From Gammaproteobacteria bacterium (GTDB lineage: Bacteria > Pseudomonadota > Gammaproteobacteria > Eutrophobiales > Eutrophobiaceae): a stretch of DNA of 64,000 nucleotides. The stretch lies in assembly GCA_947480335.1 (NCBI GenBank), contig CANKCB010000009.1, positions 41,313 to 105,312 on the forward strand. Reading direction: 5' to 3'. Positions within the stretch are counted from its first letter, which is position 1; the number at the start of each line of letters is the position of its first letter. The position numbers and the translations under genes were made by a program. Under the pieces are notes generated by a model. The model was not told the origin of the DNA. It worked only from the letters and a program-made list of their open reading frames with translations, and searched no databases. Below, one piece after another: positions 1-10,590 of the stretch.

Positions 1-131
1 TGTCAGGTTGACTTCTGCTGTATTTTTGACCGAATTTTTCATATAAATTTCAAGTCCATGTTGTGCGGTTTATACCATTTACTGCATCATATGTTATTGT
101 AACCAAACTTGAATTGTGCGGATATTGATCG

Positions 132-728
132 ATGTCAAACAAACGAATTGCAACTGTAAAACGCGAGACCCGTGAAACCAGTATAGTGGTTGAAGTAAAT
201 CTGGATGGTACGGGTCACTCCAGCCTGAAGATCGGTGTTCCGTTTCTGGAACACATGATTGACCAGATTGCACGGCATGGCCTGATTGATATCAAAATTG
301 ATGCCACTGGCGATCTGGAAATTGATGCACACCATACAGTTGAGGATGTTGGGATTACGCTGGGTCAGGCTATTGCCAGGGCGTTGGGTGATAAAACAGG
401 TATTTTCCGCTATGGCCATGCCTATGTACCACTGGATGAAGCCTTGTCGCGTGTTGTACTTGACTGTTCAGGTCGGCCCGGTCTTGAGTATCTGGTGGAT
501 TACCCCAGAGCCAGAGTGGGCGATTTTGATATTGATCTTGTTTATGAGTTTTTCCAGGGCTTTGTAAACCATGCCCAGGTTACCCTGCATATCGATAATC
601 TCCGGGGACGTAATGCGCACCATATTGCTGAAACCATCTTCAAGGCGTTTGGTAGGGCATTACGTATGGCCGTTGAACCAGACCCGCGTATGGCAGGAAT
701 AATGCCGTCTACCAAAGGATCGCTTTAG
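132..728 (+). CDS. hisB: Imidazoleglycerol-phosphate dehydratase
   Basis: Dehydrates imidazole-glycerol phosphate to imidazole-acetol phosphate in histidine synthesis; cytosolic and Mn-dependent. The 198-residue length is that of the monofunctional enzyme, without the N-terminal phosphatase domain of the enteric HisB fusion. Metal-binding His clusters are visible: [10 protein letters not shown] (about 40-49), HHTVED (67-72) and HHIAE (163-167). The ATG follows about 130 bp of non-coding DNA, and hisH starts 18 bp after the stop, so the two are co-transcribed. Identity is very secure from the signature motifs. Confidence 0.97.
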   Translation: MSNKRIATVKRETRETSIVVEVNLDGTGHSSLKIGVPFLEHMIDQIARHGLIDIKIDATGDLEIDAHHTVEDVGITLGQAIARALGDKTGIFRYGHAYVPLDEALSRVVLDCSGRPGLEYLVDYPRARVGDFDIDLVYEFFQGFVNHAQVTLHIDNLRGRNAHHIAETIFKAFGRALRMAVEPDPRMAGIMPSTKGSL

Positions 729-746
729 GACCAAAGCCTGACTGGT

Positions 747-1382
747 ATGAAATCCGTTGCCGTGATCGATTATGGTGCAAGCAACCTGCGCTCTGTGGTT
801 AAGGCACTTGAACACGTTGCCGATGCCAAAAGCCGCATCAGTGTGTGTACGACCGCCGAGCAGTTACAGCAAGCTGACCGAATTGTGTTTCCAGGGCAAG
901 GCGCTATTAAACAGTGTATGGATTCACTCAGGTCCAGAAACTTGATTGAACCCTTGCTTGAGTCGCTCAGGACCAAACCGTTTCTTGGTTTATGTCTGGG
1001 GTTGCAGTCGCTGATGCAATTTAGCGAGGAGGATGGTGGTACAGAGGGACTCGGTGTGATTGCCGGCAAGGTGATTAAATTTCCCCCACAAAAAACTGAC
1101 AGTAACGGGGATAAATACAAGATTCCACATATGGGTTGGAATGTTGTGGAACAACAACAGTCACATCCGCTGTGGAAAGGCATACCCTCTGGCGAACGAT
1201 TTTACTTTGTTCATAGTTACCATGTGCAACCAGACAGTTCTGCAGTAACGGCTGCAACCACATCCTACATCGTTGACTTTACCTCGGTAATCGCAAGAGA
1301 CAATCTGTTTGCCGTGCAATTTCATCCAGAAAAGAGTCAACGAGCCGGACTGCAGCTATTATCAAATTTTCTGGCCTGGTAA
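747..1382 (+). CDS. hisH: Imidazole glycerol phosphate synthase, glutaminase subunit
   Basis: Class I glutamine amidotransferase that supplies ammonia to HisF. The nucleophile elbow GLCLGLQ puts the catalytic Cys at residue 83. The His-Glu pair lies in QFHPEKSQ near the C-terminus (about H193/E195), as in the family. Length (211) is normal. The usual partners hisA and hisF do not follow: a strong hairpin terminator comes 35 bp after the stop and the next gene is on the other strand. HisF must be encoded elsewhere. Confidence 0.96.
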   Translation: MKSVAVIDYGASNLRSVVKALEHVADAKSRISVCTTAEQLQQADRIVFPGQGAIKQCMDSLRSRNLIEPLLESLRTKPFLGLCLGLQSLMQFSEEDGGTEGLGVIAGKVIKFPPQKTDSNGDKYKIPHMGWNVVEQQQSHPLWKGIPSGERFYFVHSYHVQPDSSAVTAATTSYIVDFTSVIARDNLFAVQFHPEKSQRAGLQLLSNFLAW

Positions 1383-1417
1383 AACACAATCGGCCCGCCT
1401 GGGACAGAATAACAGAC

Positions 1418-1448
1418 AAAAAAAAGGCCGTTTTAACGGCCTTTTTTA
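1418..1448. terminator. Bidirectional intrinsic terminator between hisH and the HU-like gene
   Basis: The inverted repeat AAAAAGGCCGTT / AACGGCCTTTTT encloses a two-base loop, with A-runs on one side and T-runs on the other, so it works in both directions. It separates the convergent hisBH and HU-like transcripts. Confidence 0.9.
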
Positions 1449-1468
1449 TAACGAGTGTAGCTAAAAGC

Positions 1469-1792
1469 TTAGGCTACAGCGTCCTTCAGTGCTTTTAACG
1501 CCGTGGCTTTTACGCTGGTTGCTGCTGGCTTGGCCTTGATCATGATTTCCTCTCCGGTAAATGGATTGGTACCTTTTCTGGCTTCGCGAGCTGGCTTGAT
1601 AATTCTTCTTAATTTAATACCCAGTGATGGAACAGAAAATTCTCCTGAGCCACCTTTCTTCAAATGGGCATGAGCAAGCGCGGCAAGACCATCAAGCACA
1701 GCCGTCACTTCTTTCTTGGATAAACCGGTATTGTCAGCCAGGCTGCTCAATATCTGCGATTTGGTTTGTTTTGTTGAAACTGTCTTAGCCAT
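1469..1792 (-). CDS. HU/IHF-family DNA-binding protein
   Basis: A 107-residue nucleoid-associated protein of the HU/IHF superfamily. After a ~12-residue polar extension come the two-helix dimerisation body and the arm region ending in the family signature (NPFTGEEI followed by a basic, Ala/Lys-rich tail). The extension and the form RKGTNPFTGEE place it with the HU-like proteins of the HupB/H-like group rather than with IhfA or IhfB. It is monocistronic: terminator downstream, 259 bp gap upstream. Expected role is DNA bending and compaction. Confidence 0.9.
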   Translation of the reverse strand: MAKTVSTKQTKSQILSSLADNTGLSKKEVTAVLDGLAALAHAHLKKGGSGEFSVPSLGIKLRRIIKPAREARKGTNPFTGEEIMIKAKPAATSVKATALKALKDAVA

Positions 1793-2051
1793 TTTGTCTC
1801 CTCATGATTTGCATCAGTAATTTATGGTTATTGAATCCTTAGTATACGTCCGGTAATTCTATGTCAGGTCTACAGCGATTATTTCCCCCAAGGGCGCCAA
1901 TTATGCTATGGAAAGCCTACAAATCCAAATTTAATAGCGTAAATACAGCCATTTTTTCACAAAATAATTTATGGCGGGGTCTGCCGTGGTGAAATAAAAT
2001 GTCAGGAATTGCTTTAGGTATTTAACCCTAAGCTTCTTATTCTTAAACGAT

Positions 2052-3338
2052 TTATCCGTTCTCTCTGTTAATGGCGCGGTAGCCGATATCGTCCCGGTAA
2101 AACATGCCCTCCCAGTGTATCTGACGTATTGCCTCCAGAGCGGCCTGCTGTGCCAATTTCACGCTATTACCCAGCGCGGTCACACAGAGTACCCGTCCAC
2201 CCGCCGTGACAATGCGGTCATTCAAAACAGAGGTACTGGCATGAAATATCTTTGTGTCTGCAGTAAATGGACCTGACAGTCCGGATATCGTATCGCCTTT
2301 TTTGGGAGAGTCGGGATAACCGGCGGCGGCGGCAACAATACCTAACGCAGGTCGTGGATCCCACTTGGCAACGGTCTGATCCAGTTTTCCTGCCAATGCT
2401 TGCAGGCATAATTCCACCAGATCACTTTGCAGACGCATCAGGATAGGCTGGGTTTCCGGATCGCCGAACCGGCAATTGAATTCCAGTACCCGAATGTGGC
2501 CGTCGGCAGATATCATCAGACCCGCATACAAAAATCCGGTATAGGTACGCCCTTCCATTTTCATACCAGCAATCGTAGGACGTATGACTTCTTCCATAAT
2601 ACGGTCATGTAATGAATCGGTAATTACCGGTGCAGGTGAGTATGCACCCATACCGCCGGTATTAGGTCCACGGTCACCTCTGTCACGGGCCTTGTGGTCC
2701 TGCGAGGTTGCCATAGGCAGTACATTCTCACCGTCACACATAACAATAAAGCTTGCCTCTTCACCGGTCAGAAATTCCTCAATCACGACACGATGACCGG
2801 CATCACCAAACTTGTTTGCCTGTAACATATCCGTTACCGCAGCCAATGCTTCATCGAGTGTGGTGGCTACCACCACGCCTTTTCCAGCGGCCAGACCGTC
2901 GGCCTTGATTACCAGTGGAATAGCTCGGGTGTGTATATAGGTAATCGCCCTGTCCAGATCGGTAAAGACTTCATAGTCTGCTGTCGGGATTTTATGCCGT
3001 TTGAGAAAATCCTTGGTGAAGGATTTGGAGGCCTCCAGTACGGCCGAATTTTTTCGGGGACCGAAACAAGGTAATCCTGCGGCGATGAAATCATCCACTA
3101 TACCGTTAACCAGCGGACCTTCGGGTCCGATAATGGTCAGGCCAATTGCCTGTTCACTGGCAAAGCGGATTAAGGAATCCGTGTCATCGGCGGCAATCGG
3201 GATGTTATAGATACCCGTTTCTGTGGCCGTACCGGCATTACCTGGAGCGACAAATACGGCCTCAATATTCTTAGACTGTGAGGCTTTCCATGCCAGTGCA
3301 TGCTCACGTCCGCCTCCACCTATGATCAGGATTTTCAT
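2052..3338 (-). CDS. purD: Phosphoribosylamine-glycine ligase
   Basis: ATP-grasp enzyme joining glycine to phosphoribosylamine to give GAR, step 2 of purine synthesis. The N-terminus has the family motif GGGGREHALAWK, the centre has the ATP-grasp loop (KADGLAAGKGVVVA), and the metal-binding stretch is LEFNCRFGDPETQ. The 428-residue length is typical. It lies 2 bp behind purH, so the two are translated from one message. Confidence 0.97.
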   Translation of the reverse strand: MKILIIGGGGREHALAWKASQSKNIEAVFVAPGNAGTATETGIYNIPIAADDTDSLIRFASEQAIGLTIIGPEGPLVNGIVDDFIAAGLPCFGPRKNSAVLEASKSFTKDFLKRHKIPTADYEVFTDLDRAITYIHTRAIPLVIKADGLAAGKGVVVATTLDEALAAVTDMLQANKFGDAGHRVVIEEFLTGEEASFIVMCDGENVLPMATSQDHKARDRGDRGPNTGGMGAYSPAPVITDSLHDRIMEEVIRPTIAGMKMEGRTYTGFLYAGLMISADGHIRVLEFNCRFGDPETQPILMRLQSDLVELCLQALAGKLDQTVAKWDPRPALGIVAAAAGYPDSPKKGDTISGLSGPFTADTKIFHASTSVLNDRIVTAGGRVLCVTALGNSVKLAQQAALEAIRQIHWEGMFYRDDIGYRAINRENG

Positions 3339-3340
3339 AA

Positions 3341-4903
3341 TTAATGTCTGAAATGACGCATGCCAGTAAAGACCATTGCCATGCCATGCTCATCGGCCGC
3401 AGCGATGACTTCTTCATCACGCACGGAACCTCCGGGTTGTATCACTGCCGCGATGCCAACCTTGGCTGCTGAATCAATCCCGTCACGGAACGGGAAAAAA
3501 GCATCTGAAGCCATCACCGAACCCTTTACGATAAGACCACTGTCTTCTGCCTTGATAGCGGCGATACGTGCGCTGTAGACCCGACTCATCTGGCCGGCAC
3601 CAATTCCAATGGTCTGCCTGTGCTTGCCATAAACAATCGCATTCGACTTGACGTATTTGGCTACATGCCAGGTAAATAACAGATCAATAAGTTCCTGAGG
3701 GGTAGGGTTTCGTTTACTGACAATTTTCAGTTCTGCCTGACCAATAACGCCATTATCGCTATCCTGAATCAACAAGCCGCCACTGACACGCTTTAACTCC
3801 AGCTGCTGTATAGGTGACTCACGGTAGCCGTTGATCAGTATCCGGACATTCTGCTTGCTGGCCGTAATAGCAAGTACATCATCATCTATTTCAGGTGCAA
3901 TGATCACTTCAACAAACTGTCTGTCAATAATGGTTTTTGCCGTAACGGCATCCAGCTTCCGGTTAAATGCAATGATGCCACCAAATGCCGAGACCGTATC
4001 GGTCTTGTAGGCTTTTTCATAGGCATCCAGAATTGAATCCGATATTGCCACGCCACAGGGGTTGGCATGTTTAACGATGACACAGGCCGGTTCACTCAAG
4101 CCACTGACACATTCAAGTGCAGCGTCCGTGTCAGCGATATTATTGTAAGATAATTCCTTGCCCTGTAATTGTTTTGCACTGGCCAGCGTGCCGGAAGAGC
4201 TGAGGTTATCCCTGTAAAACGCGGCGGTCTGATGGGGATTCTCGCCATAGCGCAGATCCTGTGCCTTACGAAATTGCATGGTATAGGTATCAGGATAATT
4301 CTGGTACTGGTTGTCTCCGGTAATGCTACCCAGATAATTGGAAACGGAGGCATCATAGTTCGCAGTATGGGCAAAGACCTTCTTCGCAAGGCGGAAACGG
4401 GTAGCATCAGCCAGTTTACAATTATTTGCTTTCAGCTCGGCTAATACCGGGGCGTAGTCGTTTGTATCAACCAGTACAGCGACATAGGCATGATTTTTTG
4501 CTGCTGAGCGGATCATGGTTGGTCCACCAATATCGATATTTTCTATTGCTTCAGCCAGCGTACAATCCGGTCGGCTCACGGTTGCTTCAAACGGGTAAAG
4601 ATTTACCACGACCAAATCAATCGGTTCTATTCCATGTTTTTGCATCACCGCATCATCCTGTCCGCGTCGTCCAAGCAGACCGCCATGTACTTTCGGGTGT
4701 AGGGTTTTTACCCGACCGTCCATAATTTCAGGAAAACCGGTGTAGTCAGAAACGTCTGTTACCTCTATTCCCTGTTGCTTGAGCAGGCCGGCTGTACCGC
4801 CTGTTGATAGAATACTGATACCGAGTTTTTGCAGCTCCTTGCAGAGCTCGATCACTCCTGTTTTATTGGAAACACTGACGAGCGCGCGTTTTACGACTGA
4901 CAT
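3341..4903 (-). CDS. purH: Bifunctional AICAR transformylase / IMP cyclohydrolase
   Basis: Catalyses the last two steps of IMP synthesis. The N-terminal IMP cyclohydrolase domain opens with [11 protein letters not shown] and contains STGGTA; the C-terminal transformylase domain has the conserved KHANPCG motif. The 520 residues match the family. It leads a purH-purD pair and follows fis across a 56 bp gap, so fis-dusB and purHD may be partly co-transcribed. Confidence 0.97.
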   Translation of the reverse strand: MSVVKRALVSVSNKTGVIELCKELQKLGISILSTGGTAGLLKQQGIEVTDVSDYTGFPEIMDGRVKTLHPKVHGGLLGRRGQDDAVMQKHGIEPIDLVVVNLYPFEATVSRPDCTLAEAIENIDIGGPTMIRSAAKNHAYVAVLVDTNDYAPVLAELKANNCKLADATRFRLAKKVFAHTANYDASVSNYLGSITGDNQYQNYPDTYTMQFRKAQDLRYGENPHQTAAFYRDNLSSSGTLASAKQLQGKELSYNNIADTDAALECVSGLSEPACVIVKHANPCGVAISDSILDAYEKAYKTDTVSAFGGIIAFNRKLDAVTAKTIIDRQFVEVIIAPEIDDDVLAITASKQNVRILINGYRESPIQQLELKRVSGGLLIQDSDNGVIGQAELKIVSKRNPTPQELIDLLFTWHVAKYVKSNAIVYGKHRQTIGIGAGQMSRVYSARIAAIKAEDSGLIVKGSVMASDAFFPFRDGIDSAAKVGIAAVIQPGGSVRDEEVIAAADEHGMAMVFTGMRHFRH

Positions 4904-4959
4904 TGAACAAAATACCTCTGACTATTAGCGGATGGGTTTTCGGGATAATAAAAAAAGAA

Positions 4960-5244
4960 TTATTGTATATTATATTTTTTCAGGCGGTTCCTGAAGGTGC
5001 CCCTGTTCAACCCCAGAATTTCGGCCGCACGTGAGACATTACCGCCAGCGTAATCGAGCACGGATTCAAACAGTGGTATTTCAATCTGGGTCAGGATAAG
5101 TTCATAAACATCGGCTGGTTCATGCCCATCCATGTCCCGGAAATATTTCTCCATGACTTCCTTGACGTGGTTACCCATGCTACCGGAGGCATTTGCCTGG
5201 GTTTTCTGGGGTCTGCTTTTTTTCTTGCGTGTGGCTGAGTTCAT
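4960..5244 (-). CDS. fis: Nucleoid-associated regulator Fis
   Basis: A 94-residue Fis protein. The C-terminal helix-turn-helix reads AAEILGLNRGTFRNRLKKY, nearly the family consensus, and the acidic helix before it carries YELILTQIEIPL as in other Fis dimerisation helices. The start overlaps the dusB stop by 4 bp, the classic dusB-fis operon, in which fis translation depends on the upstream gene. Likely growth-phase regulator of rRNA and tRNA promoters. Confidence 0.95.
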   Translation of the reverse strand: MNSATRKKKSRPQKTQANASGSMGNHVKEVMEKYFRDMDGHEPADVYELILTQIEIPLFESVLDYAGGNVSRAAEILGLNRGTFRNRLKKYNIQ

Positions 5245-6230
5245 GCTGCCAGTTTCCCGTGTCTAGTGCCTTCCATCCAGAAGAATTCTGTAACCAGTTG
5301 TAACTGCTGTTCACAACTTTCCGTAGCGTTTATCAACGGCTGGAAAGTGCTATATCCTGGCACCTTAGCGCAGTACCATCCGATGTGCTTACGGGCGATA
5401 CGTACTCCGGTGTAATCCCCGTAAAACCGGTATATCTGTTGCAGATGCTCGATCAATACGCGGCCAATCCCGGAATGATCAGGCAACGGCATGGCCGTGC
5501 CGGACTGCAGATATGTCTTGATCCTGGAAAATATCCAGGGATCGCCAAGCGCGCAGCGTCCAATCATGACGCCATCTACCCCTGTATAACGTATAACCCT
5601 TGCGGCCTCTTCTGCCGAGTCGATATCACCATTGGCAATGACCGGAATAAGGACGCGTGATTTTATCTCGGCAACAGTGTCATGTTCTGCAGTGCCATTG
5701 AATTTGCAGGCGCGGGTGCGGCCATGTACCGTCAGTCTTTGTATTCCTGATTCTACCGCTATCTTCGCAATCGTGATCGCATTTTTGCTTTGCAAGTCCC
5801 AACCGGTACGGATTTTCAACGTAACCGGTACGGACACTGCATTGACCACCGCTTCCAGTATTTTCCCCACCAGCTGTTCGTCGCGCAGTAAGGATGAGCC
5901 AGCCATCAAATTACAGACTTTCTTGGCCGGGCAACCCATATTGATATCTATCACCTCGGCTCCTTGTGTGACATTGAATTTGGCCGCCTCTGCCATCATT
6001 ACCGGATCGGCGCCGGCAATTTGGACTATTCGCGGCGACTCGTCGTCAATGATATCCATGCGCCATCGGGATTTTTTGCTGTGATACAGCGTCGGGTTGG
6101 AGCTGGTCATTTCTGAAACGCAAGCGTCAGCGCCCATACTCCGGCAGATTTTACGGAATGGTTTGTCCGTAATTCCTGCCATCGGAGCAAGAAAGATTTG
6201 TTTGTGAGTCAAGTCAGAAATAACGTTCAT
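5241..6230 (-). CDS. dusB: tRNA-dihydrouridine synthase B
   Basis: FMN-dependent reduction of uridine to dihydrouridine in tRNA. The TIM-barrel start IFLAPMAGITDKPFR, the catalytic-loop MGCPAKKVCN (active Cys) and the ANGDI phosphate-binding region are all present. I chose the internal ATG at 6230 (about 329 residues, close to the E. coli length) because conservation begins there. The frame stays open to 6284, and neither start has a strong ribosome binding site. Forms the dusB-fis operon by a 4 bp overlap. Confidence 0.93.
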   Translation of the reverse strand: MNVISDLTHKQIFLAPMAGITDKPFRKICRSMGADACVSEMTSSNPTLYHSKKSRWRMDIIDDESPRIVQIAGADPVMMAEAAKFNVTQGAEVIDINMGCPAKKVCNLMAGSSLLRDEQLVGKILEAVVNAVSVPVTLKIRTGWDLQSKNAITIAKIAVESGIQRLTVHGRTRACKFNGTAEHDTVAEIKSRVLIPVIANGDIDSAEEAARVIRYTGVDGVMIGRCALGDPWIFSRIKTYLQSGTAMPLPDHSGIGRVLIEHLQQIYRFYGDYTGVRIARKHIGWYCAKVPGYSTFQPLINATESCEQQLQLVTEFFWMEGTRHGKLAA

Positions 6231-6433
6231 CCTGCAAATCGCCGCTTCTAGTGATTTCGTGGCGGCATAGTGAGACGCAATCATAACGGGGAATAGTTAG
6301 GGTGAAAAGCGTTGCTTTACAAGCTGGCCAAACGGTTTAGAGCAGAATTGAATGCTTCAGGATAAATAAGCGACTTAACTGCCTCTAACGAGTGATAAAA
6401 GTATTGCTGGATGCCTGTATTATCGACAGTAGG

Positions 6434-7255
6434 TCAAAAAAAGCCGAACTCAAAACCAACCGTGCTGGCAATGGTGTCGGCCACTTCCAGTACCAGATGC
6501 AGGGGGAGATGCGGTGACAGGCCTGCATCTATCGCAACGGAAGTATCGAGATATTCAGCCGGTTGCAAGCGACGATACGCGGTAACCGCACCGTTATTGT
6601 CATATAACATGAATTGGATACCCGGATAAGGTTGGGTTTTATCAGACTGGTTTTCAATCGTAATGTTGACGAGCAGCGCATCGTTATATCTGGGGTGATC
6701 ACGCACATCACGATTGACCAGAACGATTGCATCAAGATCACGCTCCCTGACCAACTGACACTGCCAACGTTCACAGAACTGTTTGGCCAGCGGCAGATAC
6801 TGTGGATAGCGGGTCAGTAACATATCACGGTTAAACCAGAGCAGTTGCGCGGCAATGGCTGTAGTAAACAACAACACACCCAGAGACCAAAATACAGCTG
6901 CTGTGCGGGATCGAACTTCGGGTTCCGCGGCCAGTAAATTCAGTGCAAATTCAGGCTCTATATCCTGGCGGGTAATTTGTGCAGGATTATTCGCCATGGG
7001 ACTGATGCTGGAAGTAGCACGCGGTTCGTTGAGCATTTCAGGTATCTCGAACTGCGGTTCCTCCGGCTTTTTGCGCATGAGGTCCAGCATGATTTTTTGC
7101 CCGGATTCGCTGGCAGATGAAGGCCTGTCAGAGAGCTTGTCCAGCGCATTGAATTGTTCGCCACAAAACCCGCATTGCACCTGACCCTGCGCCGCAGACA
7201 ATTGTCTGGCATTGATACGAAACTGCCTGTGGCAGGAATAACAGACGGTAATCAT
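6434..7255 (-). CDS. Zinc-ribbon membrane protein (DUF3426 family)
   Basis: The N-terminal zinc ribbon has two CxxC pairs (CYSC near residue 5, CGFC near residue 28), as in MJ0042-type finger proteins. A ~100-residue low-complexity linker follows, then one membrane helix (about 146-167, VFWSLGVLLFTTAIAAQLLW) and a C-terminal DUF3426 beta domain. It overlaps prmA by 4 bp, a common neighbour in this phylum. Function is unknown; topology suggests a cytosolic finger and a periplasmic C-terminal domain. Confidence 0.85.
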   Translation of the reverse strand: MITVCYSCHRQFRINARQLSAAQGQVQCGFCGEQFNALDKLSDRPSSASESGQKIMLDLMRKKPEEPQFEIPEMLNEPRATSSISPMANNPAQITRQDIEPEFALNLLAAEPEVRSRTAAVFWSLGVLLFTTAIAAQLLWFNRDMLLTRYPQYLPLAKQFCERWQCQLVRERDLDAIVLVNRDVRDHPRYNDALLVNITIENQSDKTQPYPGIQFMLYDNNGAVTAYRRLQPAEYLDTSVAIDAGLSPHLPLHLVLEVADTIASTVGFEFGFF

Positions 7256-8178
7256 GTTTTACTGCCAGCAATTACCTGCTTGCGAGTACCGGTAATCATG
7301 ACCCATTCATCGCGAAAAACCGGCGTGTCCAAATCAAACCAGGGTGCATAGGTTCGCAGACACTGATCCGTCTGGGTAGATAATACTCCTGACAAGACAA
7401 TTCTCTCGCCACCAGAGAGCAGTGTGCTGAAATAGGGCGCTAGTGTAATCAATGGATTGAGCAAGATGTTCGCAATCAAAATATCGGCTGGCTGGTCTGA
7501 AAACTGGTCAGGTAGATAAGTCTGTATGCGAGATTCTAGTTGATTAATGCCGGCATTGTTACGAGTTGCCTGTAAGGCCTGTGGATCGATATCAACGGCA
7601 TGAACGATACTGGCGCCCAGGCTGGCGGCCGCAAGACCAAGGATACCGGAACCACAACCGTAATCGATAATCTGTTTGTCTTGTAAATCATGGGTGGCCA
7701 GCCATTCCAGACACAGGGCCGTCGTCGCATGTGTGCCTGTACCAAAGGCCAGACCTGGATCTAACTCAATGATATGGTCGATATTTGCCGGTCGTGTTAA
7801 CCAGCTGGGGCAGATACACAGCTTGTTGCCAAAGATCATCTGTGCAAAGCCTGGCTTGTGTTGCTCAAGCCAGTTGGCGTCCTGCATAAATTCAATCTTG
7901 CATTCGATTAAGTTATTACTGCCTACCTTGTTGCGGATACAGGCAACCAGTATGTCCAGATCGATGTCTGGATTGAACAGCGCAGAAATGGCTGTTTGCT
8001 CCCAGAACCGGTCTTCAGTTGAATCATCACCAAAGATTGGTTCGTTGGTGGCTGGCGTCATGCTGACAGAGATTGCGTCAAACTTTTCCAGCAGATCTAC
8101 CAGATCCTCGACCAGGGGCGGATAACTGGTCAGGGTCAGCTTGAACCAGGCGTTACTGCCTGAGTTATTTAAGTCCAA
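7252..8178 (-). CDS. prmA: Ribosomal protein L11 methyltransferase
   Basis: SAM-dependent trimethylation of L11. It has the N-terminal L11-recognition domain, then the Rossmann methyltransferase fold with [12 protein letters not shown] and the SAM motif DYGCGSGIL. 308 residues is slightly above the usual ~295. It overlaps accC by 14 bp and the zinc-ribbon gene by 4 bp, so the whole run is one transcription unit. Confidence 0.95.
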   Translation of the reverse strand: MDLNNSGSNAWFKLTLTSYPPLVEDLVDLLEKFDAISVSMTPATNEPIFGDDSTEDRFWEQTAISALFNPDIDLDILVACIRNKVGSNNLIECKIEFMQDANWLEQHKPGFAQMIFGNKLCICPSWLTRPANIDHIIELDPGLAFGTGTHATTALCLEWLATHDLQDKQIIDYGCGSGILGLAAASLGASIVHAVDIDPQALQATRNNAGINQLESRIQTYLPDQFSDQPADILIANILLNPLITLAPYFSTLLSGGERIVLSGVLSTQTDQCLRTYAPWFDLDTPVFRDEWVMITGTRKQVIAGSKT

Positions 8179-9508
8179 GTTTTTTTTCTAGATAGTGGAT
8201 ATTGGTACCGCCGGCAATGAATGCAGCATCATTCATCAGTTTTCGATGCAGCGGTATGTTGGTCTTGATGCCATCAATCACGATTTCAGACAAGGCCATC
8301 GACATGCGCTTGATGGCCAGTTCACGGGTTTCGCCGTGAGCAATCAGTTTGCCTATTAATGAATCATAATGCGGTGGAATCGTATAGCCCTGATACACAT
8401 GTGTATCTACACGTATACCGGGACCACCAGGTGGATGATAATGATTTATCACCCCTGGGCAGGGAATGAATTTTTCAGGATCCTCGGCATTAATACGACA
8501 CTCAATTGCATGACCGCGGAAATGGATGTCCTGTTGTTTGTAGGAAAGTTTTTCGCCCGCTGCGATACGTAGCTGTTCCTTGACAATATCCACGCCGGTG
8601 ATCAGTTCGGTAATTGGATGCTCTACCTGAACCCGGGTATTCATCTCAATAAAATAGAAATTATCATTTTCATACAGGAACTCAAAAGTGCCGGCACTGA
8701 CGTAACCAAATTTCCGGCAGGCGTCCACACATTGTTCCGCAATTTTCTTGCGTAGCTTGTCCTTGATATGCGGTGCCGGGGCTTCTTCCAGAATCTTCTG
8801 GTTACGCCGTTGCATGGAACAGTCCCGTTCACCCAGATGAATAATATTGCCGTGTTTGTCAGCCAGCACCTGGATTTCGACGTGACGCGGGTTTTCCAGA
8901 TATTTTTCCATATAAATCGTATCGTCATTAAAGGCGGCACCTGCTTCTGAACGCGTAAGCGAAACCGCGTTGCGCAAGGCAGCCTCACTATGTACGACAC
9001 GCATACCACGACCACCACCACCACCGGAGGCCTTGATAATGATCGGATAGCCGATGTCTCTGGCCATGCGTGTGAATTCAACCGGATCATCACTGATAGG
9101 TCCATCGGAACCAGGCACACACGGCACACCGGATTCCTGCATGACATTGCGGGCCGAAATCTTGCTCCCCATCAGCCGTATGGTTTCAGAACGTGGACCG
9201 ATAAATACAAACCCGCTTTTTTCAACACGTTCGGCAAAGTCAGCGTTTTCGGAAAGAAAGCCGTAACCGGGGTGGATAGCCACCGCATCCGTTACTTCCG
9301 CTGCACTGATGACGGAAGGAATGTTCATGTAACTTTCCATCGAACTGGCCGGCCCGATACAGACGGCTTCGTCAGCAAGCAATACATGTTTCTGGTTTCT
9401 GTCTGCCTCGGAAAATACGGCGACAGTTTTTATATCGAGTTCGTGGCAGGCACGCAGTATTCGCAGGGCAATTTCACCACGATTGGCGATGACAACTTTT
9501 TCAAGCAT
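8165..9508 (-). CDS. accC: Acetyl-CoA carboxylase, biotin carboxylase subunit
   Basis: ATP-dependent carboxylation of the biotin on AccB, the first half-reaction of malonyl-CoA synthesis. The N-terminus [17 protein letters not shown], the Gly-rich ATP-grasp loop ([12 protein letters not shown]) and the [11 protein letters not shown] active-site motif are diagnostic. The 447 residues fit exactly. Encoded 48 bp downstream of accB. Confidence 0.98.
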   Translation of the reverse strand: MLEKVVIANRGEIALRILRACHELDIKTVAVFSEADRNQKHVLLADEAVCIGPASSMESYMNIPSVISAAEVTDAVAIHPGYGFLSENADFAERVEKSGFVFIGPRSETIRLMGSKISARNVMQESGVPCVPGSDGPISDDPVEFTRMARDIGYPIIIKASGGGGGRGMRVVHSEAALRNAVSLTRSEAGAAFNDDTIYMEKYLENPRHVEIQVLADKHGNIIHLGERDCSMQRRNQKILEEAPAPHIKDKLRKKIAEQCVDACRKFGYVSAGTFEFLYENDNFYFIEMNTRVQVEHPITELITGVDIVKEQLRIAAGEKLSYKQQDIHFRGHAIECRINAEDPEKFIPCPGVINHYHPPGGPGIRVDTHVYQGYTIPPHYDSLIGKLIAHGETRELAIKRMSMALSEIVIDGIKTNIPLHRKLMNDAAFIAGGTNIHYLEKKLGLK

Positions 9509-9556
9509 ACAGGCTGGGTCCGAAAGGTTAGGGAGAGCTGGAATGTCCGGTAATAA

Positions 9557-10021
9557 TCAGGATTTCCGGAGCAGGTACAGTGGCTGGCCGTATTCGACAG
9601 GCGCACCATTTTCAACCATCACCCTGATCACTGTTCCATCCGCATCCGCTTCTATCTGGTTCATGATTTTCATAGCCTCGATGATACAGACAATATCGCC
9701 GGCCTTTACTTCCTTGCCTGGCTCTGTAAATAATGGCTTGTCCGGTGCAGGTGAGGAATAAAAAATACCAACCATCGGTGAGCGTATCATGTGGCCATCC
9801 GGCTCGGCATTCTTTTCCGGAGCAGTTGCAACATTATCTCCGTCTTTTGCTACAGGTCTGGCATGCTCAGGGCCAGAGACCTGCACATAACTTTGTGGCT
9901 GGACGGATGCGGAACTGTTGCGACTGATGCGTACAGATTCCTCACCCTCATGTATCTCGATTTCCGAAATTTTCGATTCCTCGAGCATTTCGATCAGTTT
10001 TTTTACCTTGCGGATGTCCAC
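9557..10021 (-). CDS. accB: Biotin carboxyl carrier protein of acetyl-CoA carboxylase
   Basis: Carries the biotin for AccC and the carboxyltransferase. A flexible Ala/Pro-rich linker (about 36-75) leads to the biotinyl domain. The biotinylation motif EAMKIMNQI puts the modified Lys near residue 118. 154 residues is normal. It starts 3 bp after the aroQ stop, in the common aroQ-accB-accC order. Confidence 0.97.
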   Translation of the reverse strand: MDIRKVKKLIEMLEESKISEIEIHEGEESVRISRNSSASVQPQSYVQVSGPEHARPVAKDGDNVATAPEKNAEPDGHMIRSPMVGIFYSSPAPDKPLFTEPGKEVKAGDIVCIIEAMKIMNQIEADADGTVIRVMVENGAPVEYGQPLYLLRKS

Positions 10022-10024
10022 TCG

Positions 10025-10468
10025 TTAACTCTCCTTGATTCTCTGGTGAATCGCTAGCAATGCATAAAGATAACCGGAGGCTCCCAGCCCACTAATGACG
10101 CCGGTAGCCACATCTGACAGATAGGAATGCTGACGGAACGATTCCCGGGCAAACACATTTGACAGATGCACTTCGATAAACGGTATGGCTACACCCAACA
10201 GTGCATCTCGTATTGCGATGCTGGTATGGGTAAGTGCGCCGGGATTGATTATAATGTATGCAACTCCCTGATCCCGTGCCTGATGGATGCGGTTGATCAG
10301 TTCATGTTCAGCATTACTTTGATAATGCTCGAGCCGATGTCCACGTGATTTGGCCTCGGTATCGAGCATCTGGATGATCTGATCCAGCGTGGTCGAACCG
10401 TAAACCTCTGGTTCGCGCGTGCCTAATAGATTCAGATTTGGGCCATTCAAGACCAGCACGGTAGCCAT
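10025..10468 (-). CDS. aroQ: Type II 3-dehydroquinate dehydratase
   Basis: Dehydrates 3-dehydroquinate in the shikimate pathway. It has the type II signature start [21 protein letters not shown] with the catalytic Tyr, then [17 protein letters not shown] and IEVHLSN with the catalytic His. The 147-residue length is typical. First gene of the aroQ-accBC run; a 122 bp gap separates it from the tlpA-like gene, so a promoter for aroQ probably lies there. Confidence 0.97.
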   Translation of the reverse strand: MATVLVLNGPNLNLLGTREPEVYGSTTLDQIIQMLDTEAKSRGHRLEHYQSNAEHELINRIHQARDQGVAYIIINPGALTHTSIAIRDALLGVAIPFIEVHLSNVFARESFRQHSYLSDVATGVISGLGASGYLYALLAIHQRIKES

Positions 10469-10590
10469 TTATACCCCGAAATTGACAATTTATAATGTGG
10501 TTGTTTTAGTATGGAGTTTGCTGCTAATAGAAACATATTAGCAGAATTTAGACGAAATACGAGAGATTTAATACCTGAAAACCGGACCGA

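Noticed and set aside
4426..4725. Plus-strand ORF opposite purH, and similar long antisense ORFs elsewhere (for example 8990-9553, 26536-27357, 47528-48178)
   Set aside because: They lie fully inside strongly conserved genes and have atypical composition; shadows of codon bias.
8268..8280. TTGATGCCATCAA as an FNR box
   Set aside because: The spacer is 3 bp, not 4, and it lies inside accC coding sequence.
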